Shown here piece by piece: positions 21,890 through 34,340 of a stretch of DNA of 64,000 nucleotides. A program made the position numbers and the translations under genes. Origin of the DNA: Amphibalanus amphitrite (lineage: Eukaryota > Arthropoda > Thecostraca > Balanomorpha > Balanidae); contig NW_024882301.1 of NCBI RefSeq assembly GCF_019059575.1, positions 62,001-126,000 on the forward strand, read 5' to 3'. Each line of letters starts with the position of its first letter. Position 1 is the first letter of the stretch. The notes beneath the pieces were generated by a model. The model was not told the origin of the DNA and searched no databases. It saw nothing but the letters and a program-made list of their open reading frames with translations.

Positions 21890-23171
21890 TTGTCTCTGCT
21901 CTGTTGACTTTAGGCAGCGCTGAGCTGCGGTGTAAACATGGAAGCTCTCAAACGCAGGAAGGCTTCCACCAAGTCCGCCGCGGCTGTTGCGGAAGAATCT
22001 GCTTGCCAGACTGACGGTGGCGTCGGCACAGGACTGTCCCACCAGCGTGGCAGTCGGCCGGTCTGAACGGCGACGAGCGTGATGGAGCGGAATAAGAGCC
22101 ACTGATGTAAGCATCTTTGATGGCGTATTTTGTGAAGTTAGGTGATAAACAATTTGGCATACCGTTGTGATGCAAGAAGTGCCAACAAAGCAGGCAAATA
22201 TCTCTGAACTAGGGTGGTACTCGGGCTAGCCCGAGCAGAGCGATGCCAACCATGGATTGTTCTTGGAGCCTGGCCTGGACTGGACTGGACTTTGAATTGA
22301 AATCTAATATGGAACCCTTGGCCTAATATGACCCCAGGAGTTCAAGTCCCCCCGGGCCCCCGGACTCCTGTGTGGGGCCCCAAAAAAGCTTGTGTTAGAC
22401 TCCATGCCTCAAATCCGGCTTGTCCGTCTTGGTCTCCGCTATTTCGGCGCCGATCTATGCATGTGCTCTCCAGGGCGCTTCGGTGCCCCGAAATCCAATC
22501 GAGAGGCACGGACCCCTGTTCCATCCTCTTGTTGTACCAGTGTGATTTATTACTCATTGAGCTGAAGGGTGAGTATTTTCATGTAAAAATGTTGTGAACG
22601 TCGAAGTTACAAATGAAGTTATGCCTTGCTTATGATATTGAGAACTCACAATTTTCGCCATAAAGTTATCCCCCCACCTAGATGAAGTTTTCTCCCTTGT
22701 CCTTTCTGCGTCGATTTCGTCGTGAATGGCTACCATATGTATGTAATTGTTCATTAACTGCAAAAATCCGCCAATGAAGCATAAGTATTGTGTTGGTGAC
22801 CAATGAGAAGCCGCTATTCAACGAAGTAACCGTAAAATAAAAAAACTGAACACGTTTTGCACCCTTCTGCTAGACTTTCTTGTGTGTGTTGTAGCGAGTA
22901 TTTGTTGCATTGTAACAACTAACAAGTGTAGGTATTGCCATGGATTACCTCTTCATCCATGGTATTGCTGAGCGTATAGGAAGGCCTTAAATTAATTATT
23001 GTTCATTTGTTTTAAACTAAGACTAAAGCTAATGTTTAAAAATTGAGGTTTTTTGCCCGACGTTTCGCGTTTATTGCTTATTCATGGGCTAATGCTAAAA
23101 CATAATTTCGTCGACATACATATCAAAAATTCAAATAACATCATTGACAGCATTGATTAATTTAAGGCCTT
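21890..23171. other. Intergenic stretch, no gene recognised
   Basis: The stretch contains a GC-rich hairpin around 22325-22380 (CCAGGAGTTCAAGTCCCC against CCCGGACTCCTG), whose TTCAAGTCC recalls a tRNA T-loop, but no tRNA body fits. No exon could be supported. Confidence 0.35.
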
Positions 23172-26100
23172 CCCAGGGGGGTACGCTCCGGCTGTTAAGC
23201 ATTATGAAAAATGGTGACAGACGTTTGTGGAGGATTGTCGACGAACTCTTGTTCCGTGAGCAGTACTTACACGCTAGCGGAAAATTCACCAATCAGCGCT
23301 CGGCGGTACTCGACGCTGATTGGTCCGACGCTCGTGACGAAATTGCGGGAGTTATTCTCTATGGACCCGAATAGGCTTTTGGATTTCGGAGGGGTTTCTT
23401 TAAAATCATATGCTGTTTCGAGCTGTTTTCGAGTTGAAATATATTTCTTATGACTGTTACCTATATAATGGCACCATAATATCATGATTTTGATAAATAT
23501 TACCGATGAAATATCGGCCGAAAAGACATGCTGTCATGGTACGGACTGCCCTGCGGCTGATGTGGGGTCCCTAATGCCAGCGTATGGTAATAATGGGGTG
23601 ACGAAGGGTTATTGGAGACTCTTAGAGCCCCATCAGCATTCAGCATAGGGTCATCAGAGGCCGGGAACGTCCATCAGGGGTCTGAGTAGGCCTGTCATAG
23701 GGGCATACATGACACATCATGGCCCATGGGTCAATGTAGATCCATGGGGCCGTTGAAGGGCCAGCATTGTTCAGCGTGGGCTCGCAATTACCTCTGATGG
23801 GCATATGCCGTGCCCCGATGGACTAACGCTGGCCCCTGATGAACCATCACCAGCCCCTGATAGGTCTACAAAGCCCACTGCTGGGTCTAAATTGGTCACT
23901 GATATGCCCAAATGGGCCACTGAGAAACCCGTACAACATCCCCTGACTGCACCTGCTGGACCAGTGCCGTCCTCTCATGGGCCCACCACAGCTCTTGAAT
24001 GACCTTTTCAAGTCCCTTGAAGTGCCTTTATTGGCCTAAATGGCCCCTGATTGGCTTATGTGGTCCCTATTGGTCCTATATGGCCCCCATGAGCCCTCAA
24101 CGTCCCTAGACGGCCTTACATTATACGTCACTGGGCCCTGTTGGGTCAGCACCGGCCCCTGATAGGCTTGCACTGAACCCACCGGGCCTATACCGACCCA
24201 TGAAGGGCCTATGTCGAGCCCTCATGGGCCTCCGATGACCACACGCCGGCATGTGTGGCCCCATCAGCAGTGGTCCGTCTATCCCATGTACTTACGGTCT
24301 TTTTGGTCGATGTGACACCGGTAGTATATAGAAATGTTATGATTAAATGTCGTTATTACACAGTCAAAAGTCACAGACAGAATATCCAAGCTCAAAAATG
24401 GCCTCAAACCCAACAAAAACTGGTACAAATCCCCTTCAAAAGCCGTAAGTCTATTAAACGCCATAGGGGAATAGCTGCAGTCCCCCGCAATTTCGTCACG
24501 AGCATCGGGCCAATCAGCGTTGAGTATTGCCGAACGCCGATTGGTCGATTTCCGCTAGCCTGTAAATGCTGCTTGCGGATATAGTTTTGAACAAAAGAGG
24601 GTCGCGGCTACTAATTATCGCTTGTCACCACTTTTTCGTCGGGAGCGTTCTACCTGGTTTATATAGCCTTGGTTCCGCCTACTGATATAGGAAGGCCCAA
24701 GGCTATATAAACCAGGTAGAACGCTCCCGACGAAAAAGTGGTGACAAGCGATAATTAGTAGCCGCGACCCTCTTTTGTTCAAAACTATATCCGCAAGCAG
24801 CATTTACAGGCTAGCGGAAATCGACCAATCGGCGTTCGGCAATACTCAACGCTGATTGGCCCGATGCTCGTGACGAAATTGCGGGGGACTGCAGCTATTC
24901 CCCTATGGCGTTTAATAGACTTACGGCTTTTGAAGGGGATTTGTACCAGTTTTTGTTGGGTTTGAGGCCATTTTTGAGCTTGGATATTCTGTCTGTGACT
25001 TTTGACTGTGTAATAACGACATTTAATCATAACATTTCTATATACTACCGGTGTCACATCGACCAAAAAGACCGTAAGTACATGGGATAGACGGACCACT
25101 GCTGATGGGGCCACACATGCCGGCGTGTGGTCATCGGAGGCCCATGAGGGCTCGACATAGGCCCTTCATGGGTCGGTATAGGCCCGGTGGGTTCAGTGCA
25201 AGCCTATCAGGGGCCGGTGCTGACCCAACAGGGCCCAGTGACGTATAATGTAAGGCCGTCTAGGGACGTTGAGGGCTCATGGGGGCCATATAGGACCAAT
25301 AGGGACCACATAAGCCAATCAGGGGCCATTTAGGCCAATAAAGGCACTTCAAGGGACTTGAAAAGGTCATTCAAGAGCTGTGGTGGGCCCATGAGAGGAC
25401 GGCACTGGTCCAGCAGGTGCAGTCAGGGGATGTTGTACGGGTTTCTCAGTGGCCCATTTGGGCATATCAGTGACCAATTTAGACCCAGCAGTGGGCTTTG
25501 TAGACCTATCAGGGGCTGGTGATGGTTCATCAGGGGCCAGCGTTAGTCCATCGGGGCACGGCATATGCCCATCAGAGGTAATTGCGAGCCCACGCTGAAC
25601 AATGCTGGCCCTTCAACGGCCCCATGGATCTACATTGACCCATGGGCCATGATGTGTCATGTATGCCCCCCCTATGACAGGCCTACTCAGACCCCTGATG
25701 GACGTTCCCGGCCTCTGATGACCCTATGCTGAATGCTGATGGGGCTCTAAGAGTCTCCAATAACCCTTCGTCACCCCATTATTACCATACGCTGGCATTA
25801 GGGACCCCACATCAGCCGCAGGGCAGTCCGTACCATGACAGCATGTCTTTTCGGCCGATATTTCATCGGTAATATTTATCAAAATCATGATATTATGGTG
25901 CCATTATATAGGTAACAGTCATAAGAAATATATTTCAACTCGAAAACAGCTCGAAACAGCATATGATTTTAAAGAAACCCCTCCGAAATCCAAAAGCCTA
26001 TTCGGGTCCATAGAGAATAACTGCGGTCCCCCGCAATTTCGTCACGAGCGTCGGACCAATCAGCGTCGAGTACCGCCGAGCGCTGATTGGTGAATTTTCC

Positions 26101-26207
26101 GCTAGCGTGTAAGTACTGCTCACGGAACAAGAGTTCGTCGACAATCCTCCACAAACGTCTGTCACCATTTTTCATAATGCTTAACAGCCGGAGCGTACCC
26201 CCCTGGG
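23172..26207. repeat. 3-kb near-perfect palindrome
   Basis: Left arm 23172-24672 and right arm 24697-26207 are reverse complements with only a few differences, for example an 8-base indel opposite 23352 and a G-run length change near 23700. A 24-base spacer separates them. Every ORF in one arm has an identical mirror in the other. The outer ends read CCCAGGGGGGTACGCTCC. The middle of each arm (about 23560-24250 and its mirror) is a degenerate short repeat rich in CCCCTGATGGGCC words. No transposase and no clear target duplication were found. It could be a very young foldback element, a hairpin-driven inverted duplication, or an assembly inversion. Confidence 0.9.
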
Positions 26208-27704
26208 CGGAACCAAGGCGGAACTATATCACGTCCAACGCCGCAAATTATTGTTAACGCAACAATCATCAGATGACCTATCCGGCAAGACCGCCGCATG
26301 TTTCGCCGGGTCTTCTGCGCTCGTATTCCCGTCGATCCCGCAGGGAGCACGCCCCCCTCTGCAGGATTACGTAATTCACAACGCTCGGCGATGCTCAACA
26401 AGGTCTTCCATACCTATATCCACAGTCCGCGCCGAGGGTGGAGACATGTCAAGCTCCTGTCTGTTTATCACCGATAGTTGACGAGCACAAGGAAGTATCC
26501 AAAAATGGGAACGCTGAATATGTTACACCCTCAAAACACCTAGTCCCAATGAAAATCTAGTTTTTTTCTTTCTTAATGAGTGTAAGTGGCAAAAGGCCTG
26601 GTAGGATGGACACGAGGAATGATCGAAGTCAGCATAAAAATGATAAATAAGCCACACAGAGCGACCTATATAAGAGAAATTCCCCAAAAACGATCATGCT
26701 TAGAAACACGGAAGACAAAACCACGCTCATGACGCTCCTTATAAAACAACGCTAAACAGCTAGCATCCAAATAAAATATGTCTTTCCGGACTGATAAAAT
26801 GCAGCTGAATAATTTTAAACCACTGAAACTGAGTTTACAACAGTAGTTCGGTAAATTCACTCACGTTCCACGCGGTTGTGCGCCCCGACACCAAAAGTCA
26901 ACAATATTACCTCGGGACCGACCTCGTGTTTGCTTGCGTATGTCAGCATCTGGTGTCGCTAGAATGAAACTTCATAACCAGGCGAAAATTATTATACTTG
27001 ACCTCAAAATGTAAAAAACACCTCATTTTCCTTAAAATTGCATGTTAAATGTAGTATAAGCCATGTTTTCACCATTCCGTCATTTCAAAAAATCATTAAA
27101 AATATCATTCGACGGTCAATTTCCTTGTTCAACGGTCAGATTAAAGATAATTTTATAGAGACTTAGTAGATACTTGAATTAGCGTGCACTTTTTTGAGAC
27201 GTGATGCACTAATGAGTTTTAGTGGGCGAACGGCCGAAAAATTACCTTCCGTTCTCATAAATGGGAACGCCCGTTCCCATATTTGGGAACTCCGTTCCCA
27301 AAAATGGGAACGTTCCTATATTTGGGTACTCATGACCATAGTTCCACCTACTGATATGCTCAGCAACACTTGTCAATTTATATACTTAAGTGTAGGTATT
27401 GTATGTCAATAATTTCAAATAATTTGGTGTGTTTCTCGTAATATATTTTGCACTCTTCACTCTGGAACCACTAACCATTAGAGCAACAGCAGTCAGTACT
27501 GCAGATAAGCTTTTTGATAGCCTATTTTTCTGTAGGTAATAATTATTGACTCAATAAGTCAATAGTCAAAAATCCATTATATTTATTTTGCCTGCATCAC
27601 ATTTCTCTTGTCTAAACATGTCCAATGAACAATAATTTGATCATAGTCTAAAAGCTTGAATTTATATACAAGTGTGGTAGATTGTAGGATGAAAAAGAAC
27701 ATCT
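26208..27704. other. Intergenic stretch with a cluster of GGGAAC hairpins
   Basis: No gene is seen. At 27238-27330 the words GGGAACG, CGTTCCC and TATTTGGGAAC alternate in both orientations, giving several overlapping short hairpins. A single CCAAAAATGGGAACG also occurs near 26499. Confidence 0.4.
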
Positions 27705-28638
27705 CAGTTGGGCAAACTAGACTTTTGGAATCAAATTATGGAGGCATCAATAATTTGATTCTGGTGGGAGGAGCCATGACCAAATATGGGCATGGAATCA
27801 ATTTTTTGATTCATTTGGGTACGCTTTTGACTTCAAATGAATCGTTACGGTTGAAAAAAGGCCCATGACGGTGAGATTTTTCTTTTAAAAGGTAGAAAAA
27901 TGTGGTAGGTTTGCAAAAAATGTTACCTCAAAGCTAAGAAATTGTCCCTTTGGCCTTGTGAATGGGAAAAAGACAGAGCCACTGTCCATCACGTAAAAGC
28001 TGTTTTGAGGAAATCACACTGTATGTTATTTTTGTATCATGAATCACATACTAACCAATCAGTATTTGTGTAAAATGGCAAAATGAAATTTTTAAATCCC
28101 TAATTATCATTGTTGTAGTGCTTTTATATTATTTACATGGTTTTTACCTGTTGCTTCAGTTTTTGTATTCTTGACATTTATAAATTGTGAATTGTTATCA
28201 AATGTAGTGAAGGTAAAGTACAAAAATGCTATAGGTATCAGTTGTGGTGCTGAGGATACCACTAAATGAGAATAATAGCAAGATAAATGCTGTATTCTTG
28301 CAAGTCATTGTTGCCTATCTGTTAACATTACCTGTGAATCAAAATAATGATTAGCCAGCTGATGGGGAATCAATATTATGATTATCTGTTTAAAGTGAAT
28401 CAATTCCTTGATTGCCTTTCACTACCTATATAATTCAAATTGTTATGATAGGAGCAATATTATTTTGCTTAGGAGATAGTTCAAGCATTTCTGTTCAAGA
28501 TCAGGCATGCTCCTTCTTGAAACACTCTCTTATTTTTATGTGATTGGTAAGTTAGAAATGGTCTACATTTATGCCCAAAAGGAATCAATCTTTTGATGCC
28601 TCCATATTTTGATTCCAAAGGTCTAGTTTGCCCAACTG
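27705..28638. mobile_element. Non-autonomous DNA transposon, CAGTTGGG ends, 4-bp target duplication
   Basis: Inverted ends of about 50 bp begin CAGTTGGGCAAACTAGAC (27705) and end with the complement at 28638. ATCT flanks both sides (27701-27704, 28639-28642). The interior is AT-rich and non-coding, with recurring AATCAAT/ATTGATT words. The superfamily is not assigned. The same first eight bases and a 4-bp duplication recur at 42035-42880. Confidence 0.75.
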
Positions 28639-28689
28639 ATCTTTGTAATTTGTAAATGCTTTGTCTTTGTAAAGTCAGGGTTGAAAAAT

Positions 28690-30843
28690 GCTCGTATAAA
28701 GTGGAGGTGAGGGTGGAGGTTTATTTTCATTTGGATGTCTTTTTCCACCCAAATCAGCCAAGTTTGGGATGCTATGGTGAGTGTTCGTCTGCGGAGGTCG
28801 ACGACTGATAGGTCTCAGAGATGAGGGCCCTGGCGGACCGGTCGGCGTGGCCCGGTGCATCGCATAGCGCACTAGCTCCTGATCCTCGTAGGGGACCGGT
28901 AGTTCCGGAGATGTGCCTGGGGCGTGCATGAAGGGGTTGCCAGTGGGCAGTGTCTTATGAGGTGCGGTGATCAGAGATGGGGGCTCAGCGTAGAAGCAGG
29001 CAGAGGCGTGGCACCAGGTGGAGGGCGATGCAGGGGTTGTATGTGCCACAAGTACTACCGGTTGTGCAAGGTGATGCAGCGGGACCTGTGCACCTTGACG
29101 AGATATTGGTCATGCGGCATTGTCTCCACCACCACGCTGGTGCGGTCCCATCGTTTGCCGTGTGGGCCAGACTGGTTCTGGAGACTCACCGTGGCGCCGG
29201 AGACCAGGGGTGGCAGCTGGCGAGTATGTGGACTGTGGAGTCAGTATGTCCCCTTGCTTGGCGAACCGGAGCCGTAGGACCTCCGCCTGATGTGCCCACC
29301 CATGCCTCGCGCCATGTAGGATGCACAGAAGCGCCGGTGAAAACTTGAGTCTGTGGCGCAACAGGCAGCAGGTCACGAGATTGCGGCCGAATATGATATG
29401 TGCGGGTGACAGGCCAGGCTCCATGTCAGGTGTGTTGCGTTAGGTCAGGAGACCTGCTGTGACAACTTCTGTGTCAAGGTCACCATCGGCAGTCGTGTGC
29501 GAAGTCAAGAGGCGTTTCATGGTCTTAAATGCGACCTCCGCTCCACCGTTAGACCTCGGATGATATGCGGATGATTGACGGTGGTGCACGCCCCAACCGT
29601 CAATCGATACAGGAGGGCTGCGGTTGCCTTGGCAGTAAACTCGGGCCCACCGTCGGTGCTCAACTCCTCAGGAATGCCATATGTGGCGAAGTAATTGATC
29701 AGTGCACTTCCGAGGCCGGCCGCTCCGGAACCCGATCGAGTTGTCCAATGTGTGGCCAGTTGCTGAATCGGTCGACAACCACAAGGGAACTCGTGCCCCG
29801 TGCTTCGCAGTAGTCAGCGGCGATGGCCTGGAACGGGCGTGATGGGACACACGGTGGCGCAGGTGGCATGGGCAGCTGGGACGGCGTCATGCGATAACAG
29901 TCTAGGCATTTGGTGCGGGTGGCCTCGATATCTTTTGAGATACCTGGCCAGAATACAGCACCTTGTGCCCGGCTCACCATCTTCGACGTACCCTGGTGTG
30001 CAGCGTGTAGGGCGCGTAATACTTCCGGCGTGGCTTCAACGTTGGTGGCACCGCCACCCGGGTGTCCATCATCACGACGTCGTCGACAGTGGACAACCGA
30101 TCGCGAAACTGCCAGAATGACTCTAGAGCCTCGGGTACGGGGACCTGCAGGCCGCAGTTGCTACTGTACAGCGACCCTGAGTAAGTTGTCCCAGCACCCT
30201 TACAGGGAACAACGATAAGCTGTCAGAGAGCACGCACAGAAAACCTCAGCTGCTCTTGTACAGGGACCGGCAGTCGATATCAATGCTATCGGTTGTTACT
30301 GGACAGGACAGACGGCTAGAGTTTGGGTTCGTGTACAGTAGCAACTACGGGTCCCCGTAAGTCGTCACGTGATGCCGGAAAGCCAGAATGAATCATGGCT
30401 ATTAGGTCCTGTAGATCATGGTCACGACGTGTCTCGGTTCGGACGTGCTCCCATGTGGTGGCGCCGAGCACGTTGGCTGACGTCTGGGCGGCGGCGATGA
30501 CAGCGGGCTTTAGCTTGTCCTCAGTGCCGGCACGCACACGGACGGCAGCGAGGACGTCTTGGTCGGTTTCTGGTCATGTTGTAGCCGAGGGGTGCCGGGA
30601 TGCGGCGGCTGCTGCTGGAATGGTACCTTTGGGAACATGGACGATGCGGTAGCGCCACATCAGGGTTCGCTGTTTAAAGCAGAACAGACGTGGATTTTGT
30701 ATGCCAGCAAGTTCCCTATCACCGAGTAGCTTTGTTAGCGGTTTGTGATCGGTGGCGATCACAATGTAGCGGCAGCCCATGGTGAAGAACTGGCTATCCT
30801 CAAGGGCCCAGGCCACCGCTATCGCTATCTCTATTGCAGGACA
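28690..30843 (-). mobile_element. Fossil fragment of a Ty3/gypsy LTR retrotransposon
   Basis: On the minus strand the part order is RNase H (from about 30843; TDHKPLTKLL), integrase zinc-binding and catalytic core regions (about 30000-29550), then an integrase tail region and a proline-rich C-terminus ending near 28690. The order is that of Ty3/gypsy pol. Gag, protease and most of the reverse transcriptase are absent, and no LTRs were recognised. The element is broken, with several interruptions, and looks old. Confidence 0.8.
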
Positions 30844-31009
30844 GTATCAGAGTACCATGTGCATCACCCTACCACTTTGACTTTGCAGCTCAAAGTGAAA
30901 GTTACATTAACTATCTGAAATAACTAACCTGTAAGATAACTGTCTAATGCCTACTTATAAAGGTTTGAAATGTAATGTTTTGAGGCTTTACACTTGTTTT
31001 TTTTTTCAG

Positions 31010-31146
31010 ATGAGGGCCTGAACTTGTCTGCTAACAACAGTCAAGTGTTTGCTAAGGACAGACCCCGACAATGGGGCTGCCGTCCTCTGAAGCTAGTCTG
31101 CTTGGCAACTCTAGCTTGTTGCTGCCTACTAATGCCACTGACATTG
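31010..31146 (+). CDS. Candidate internal exon encoding a transmembrane segment
   Basis: A strong polypyrimidine tract plus CAG (31007-31009) precedes 137 bp that read open in one frame and end at a GTAAGG donor (31147). The predicted peptide has a polar start (DEGLNLSANNSQVFAKDRP), a basic stretch with RPLK, then a 20-residue hydrophobic segment LVCLATLACCCLLMPLTL, like a signal-anchor or first membrane helix. Entry phase is 1, exit phase 0. No partner exon was identified, and the protein family is not recognised. Confidence 0.4.
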
Positions 31147-31447
31147 GTAAGGCCTACCTCTGACATTGGTAATGTCTAGGCCCCAACCCCATGGTCTCTG
31201 AGGCTTAAGTACTCAGGAATCTGTCACCATGCCAATTTCACTCTGTTGTTTTTCACTCAGCCATGGTTATGAAGCTTTCATGATTGCACCATCAGCACTA
31301 ATCACTATGCTTGGTAATAATGGTGTGCAGTGTACTCCCATTCACAGCAATCATTGAGGGTTTCTTTATTAATAACTTGGTGAGTTTCACAGTCTCAACT
31401 GTCAGTGCAAAATAGGACAGTCAGCTCACGATAATGACATATGTCAT

Positions 31448-31926
31448 CAGGCGCGGATACAAGGGGGGGCCATGGGGGCCATGGCCCCCCCCTTGGCCGA
31501 TTTTTTTCAAAAATAAAATAAAAAGTTAAAAAGTTAAAAAGCTGAAAAGGGGGCCTCCTGAAAATAAAGTGGCCGAAATCCGATGAGTTTTTTTTTTTAA
31601 CCTACCCACTTAGTTATTTCTTAGAAGACTAGCTGAGAAGACTTGTTTGTTAGAAGATTGGTAAAGCTTTTCATAACTTGGAGGTCTCTTATACTCACAG
31701 AGATGACCACTTTTACAGGGCCTCCTAACCTGCACAGAGGGCCTCCAAGCCTGCACAGATGTTGAGATGTTGCCTGAACAGCTAGATAAGCTCAATAGAC
31801 GCAGTTTTTTTTTGGGGGGGGGGCCCAACAAGTGGGAAGATGGGGCCTCCAACAGGTGGGATTATGGGGGGGGGCCTCCTGGTTTCTAATGGCCCCTCCC
31901 TTGGAGATTTTCTGGATCCGCCCCTG
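31448..31926. mobile_element. Non-autonomous hAT element
   Basis: The inverted ends CAGGCGCGGATAC and GGATCCGCCCCTG are flanked by a perfect 8-bp duplication TATGTCAT (31440-31447, 31927-31934). The end motif CAGGGGCGGATCC and the 8-bp duplication are classic for a hAT subgroup. The length is 479 bp, non-coding, with long G-runs inside both ends. Confidence 0.85.
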
Positions 31927-32299
31927 TATGTCATTACAATTAAAACATGCTTTTTTCTTCAAGTCCGTCCCTGGCAGGTAGGTTTGAGCAGGATCTGCCT
32001 AAGTCAAGGCTCATGTTTGTATGGCCTGACCCAGTGGGCACCTTGGTATAACTTGAGTGAATGTTAGAACTTAGAATGCCTTCACTTTTCACTCTCAGCC
32101 AAATAATAATCTACTTGAAGCCTCACTTTGCTCAGTGGACTCAGTGGGGCTTTCACATAGTTTGCACTTTCTAACTTACCATTTTTTTTTAAGGCTCAGG
32201 CTCAGGCTCAGGCTTCAAAATGCATTTGTCTCATGCACCCCCTACTGGCGCACCTGGCTTTCCATGCCTTGGGGCGGGATGTTTGAACACTGCTTCCTA

Positions 32300-33090
32300 A
32301 CTCGGCTCCTTGGCTACGTCATGGATGAAGTATTCCTGGATAGGACACTCCCTATTCCCCAACACTAGCGCCGGCGACCAAGCGGCCGCTCTGGTGGCGG
32401 AGCTCCGAAACATCGGCGGCGAGTGCGCCGGCGGCCGCCGCACCGGCTTGCGTGCTAAAAACGCGGTAATGGAGGGCGAAATTAGCGAACTTAAGCTCAT
32501 AAGACACAATTTCAGACACTTTAAACATAACTTTTAGTCCTTTCTTATAATTATTATGGCTCCATTTAGTCACTATCACATACGGAATCATTACCTGATG
32601 CCCATAAACTGAGCCGGTATTCTTGACTTGCCGATGCAATTTATCATCAAATATCATCGTTCCTCGGCAGTCAAACAAGTTCCTATTGATGATTTAATAC
32701 AAATATCAACTTATTTTTATGTTATCGCATACAATTTAACTTTATTCTAACATTGGCTCTTCGGCTGTAATCACGAACCCTCACTTGTCAGCAGAATTTA
32801 AGCAACTTCTTAAATCAAAACTGGGAAAAGAATATTTCCATGACATTCCTCAATTCCTGTTCTACCAGGTTCACAAAAATTTTCATCAAAATCGGTTATA
32901 GGTAAGTAATAAACGACAAAAGTATACCAAAAGACACGCTCCGCCCATAGCCCGTAATGCTAAAATGGCGCCAGCGCCCTCGCCGTCGGGAAATCCGCCG
33001 CCGCCGCCGGGTGGTCGGAAAATCGGCGGAGTGTCCCATCCAGGAATACCTAATCCATGGCTACGTAGCAACAAGCGCTAGGCGACGTTC
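32300..33090. repeat. Degenerate inverted-repeat element
   Basis: The arms at about 32300-32460 and 32930-33090 share, in opposite orientation, GGCTACGT, CATGGAT, GTATTCCTGGAT and GGACACTCC, followed by GC-rich sequence, at roughly three-quarters identity. The middle is AT-rich and non-coding. The exact ends are unclear. Confidence 0.5.
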
Positions 33091-33640
33091 GAAAGAGTGT
33101 AAAAACGAAATTATTAAGTCATTTGTGGGTCAGACGTCATTTGTGGGTCGGACCATCAGAGGTCATCAGATCAGATTTCGCCCATTTCGACAATTGTCGA
33201 CAAAGCGGCGCTAGAAAAAAAAAAATAGTTGGAAAAAGTAAGGCTACAGAGCCACGGGAAAGTACATTGGATGACCATTTTAACAATTTTTCTGAGCAGT
33301 ACACTCGTGTTTGATATAAGGTCAACGGTTCAGCCTGCAAAAAGCAAAAACTGACGAAATTTACGTTTTTGTGGACACTTTATGCATTAAATTTTGACTC
33401 AAAACTTGCACGAAACTGCTTATACTGGCATCGTGTTCCCATCGTCGAAACACGTCGAAATATCTATAAGTGAACCTTTGACCGAAAAGAGTCAACTTGA
33501 AAATTGGAACCGTAGGTCAAGGTCATGACCTGGCCGGAAAGGTCGTCCTGCATATCAGTCTATTTGTTTCGCTGAACTGAATGCATGTAAGGTGTTTTCA
33601 TCGCTCTAGCACGTGTCTCACACTTAGGCCGCCTTAGCGT
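33060..33640. repeat. Diverged relative of the G/C-ended repeat family
   Basis: The order TACGTAGCAACAAGCG, CGAAAGAGTG, CATCGTGTTCCCATCG, GGTCAAGGTCATGACCTGGC and TGCATATCAGTC matches the interiors of the elements at 47844-49027 and 62274-63384. The G/C-run ends are missing, so only an internal segment is recognisable. Confidence 0.5.
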
Positions 33641-33739
33641 TGGAGGTCATTTTAGCGTCATTACGAGCGAGCGAAGCGATGTCTTTTCATTTTTTTTTTT
33701 TCAATATGACGGAAAAATCTCAGTATGGGCGGCCCGACC

Positions 33740-34340
33740 CTGCCCGGCCTTTATTTAACGCTTTTGAGAAGCTTATATCTCAGCAACCGCTGGGCCGATT
33801 TACTTAGGTACGTTAATTTTGGTAGGGTAGCTTCATTCCTTCTTCCAAGTATTGGACTATTTTTGATAGATGTCGATGACCCCTTATGCACGTGCCACGT
33901 GCAAAACGAAGAGGTGTCAGTTTTGTAACAATTTCAATATCTCGGTAACTACTGGACCCGGGACCGATTGCGCTGAAAGTTGACAATTGGCATGTATAGG
34001 TAGGCACTCACTAGGCAATGCATTTCCATGTGCCACAGTTGGGGTGCAGCTGCACGTGCGCACGTGCAGAGGTCGATACATACGGCCTTGGTCGATACAG
34101 ATCTCGAGAACGACTGGACCGATTGCGCTCAAATTTGGTGCACGGGTAGGGACCGGTTAGTAAGGTGCCGTGCAAAAGTCAGTTTGGACCCAGTTTGCCA
34201 GTTTGTACGTGTGCACGTGCAGGCTGCCGCTTCCAGATATCGAGAATGGCTGGGCCGATTGTGCTCAAATTTGGCACATCGCTTGAGACCGGTTAGTAGG
34301 GTACCGTGCACGAGTCAATTGGAAGTACCCCTTCGCAATT
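33740..34340. repeat. Degenerate tandem repeat around a GATATCGAGAA...GGGCCGATTG core
   Basis: Four diverged copies start near 33775, 33930, 34090 and 34235. Each reads roughly TATCTCGAGAACGGCTGGACC, GATTGCGCTCAAATTTGG and GGGACCGGTTAGTAGGGT. Later copies also carry the palindromic GTGCACGTGC. No coding is seen. It may be part of a larger dispersed repeat. Confidence 0.5.

Noticed and set aside
22325-22380. tRNA-like TTCAAGTCC in a GC-rich hairpin
   Set aside because: It forms a simple palindrome with CCGGACTCC and lacks a tRNA cloverleaf.
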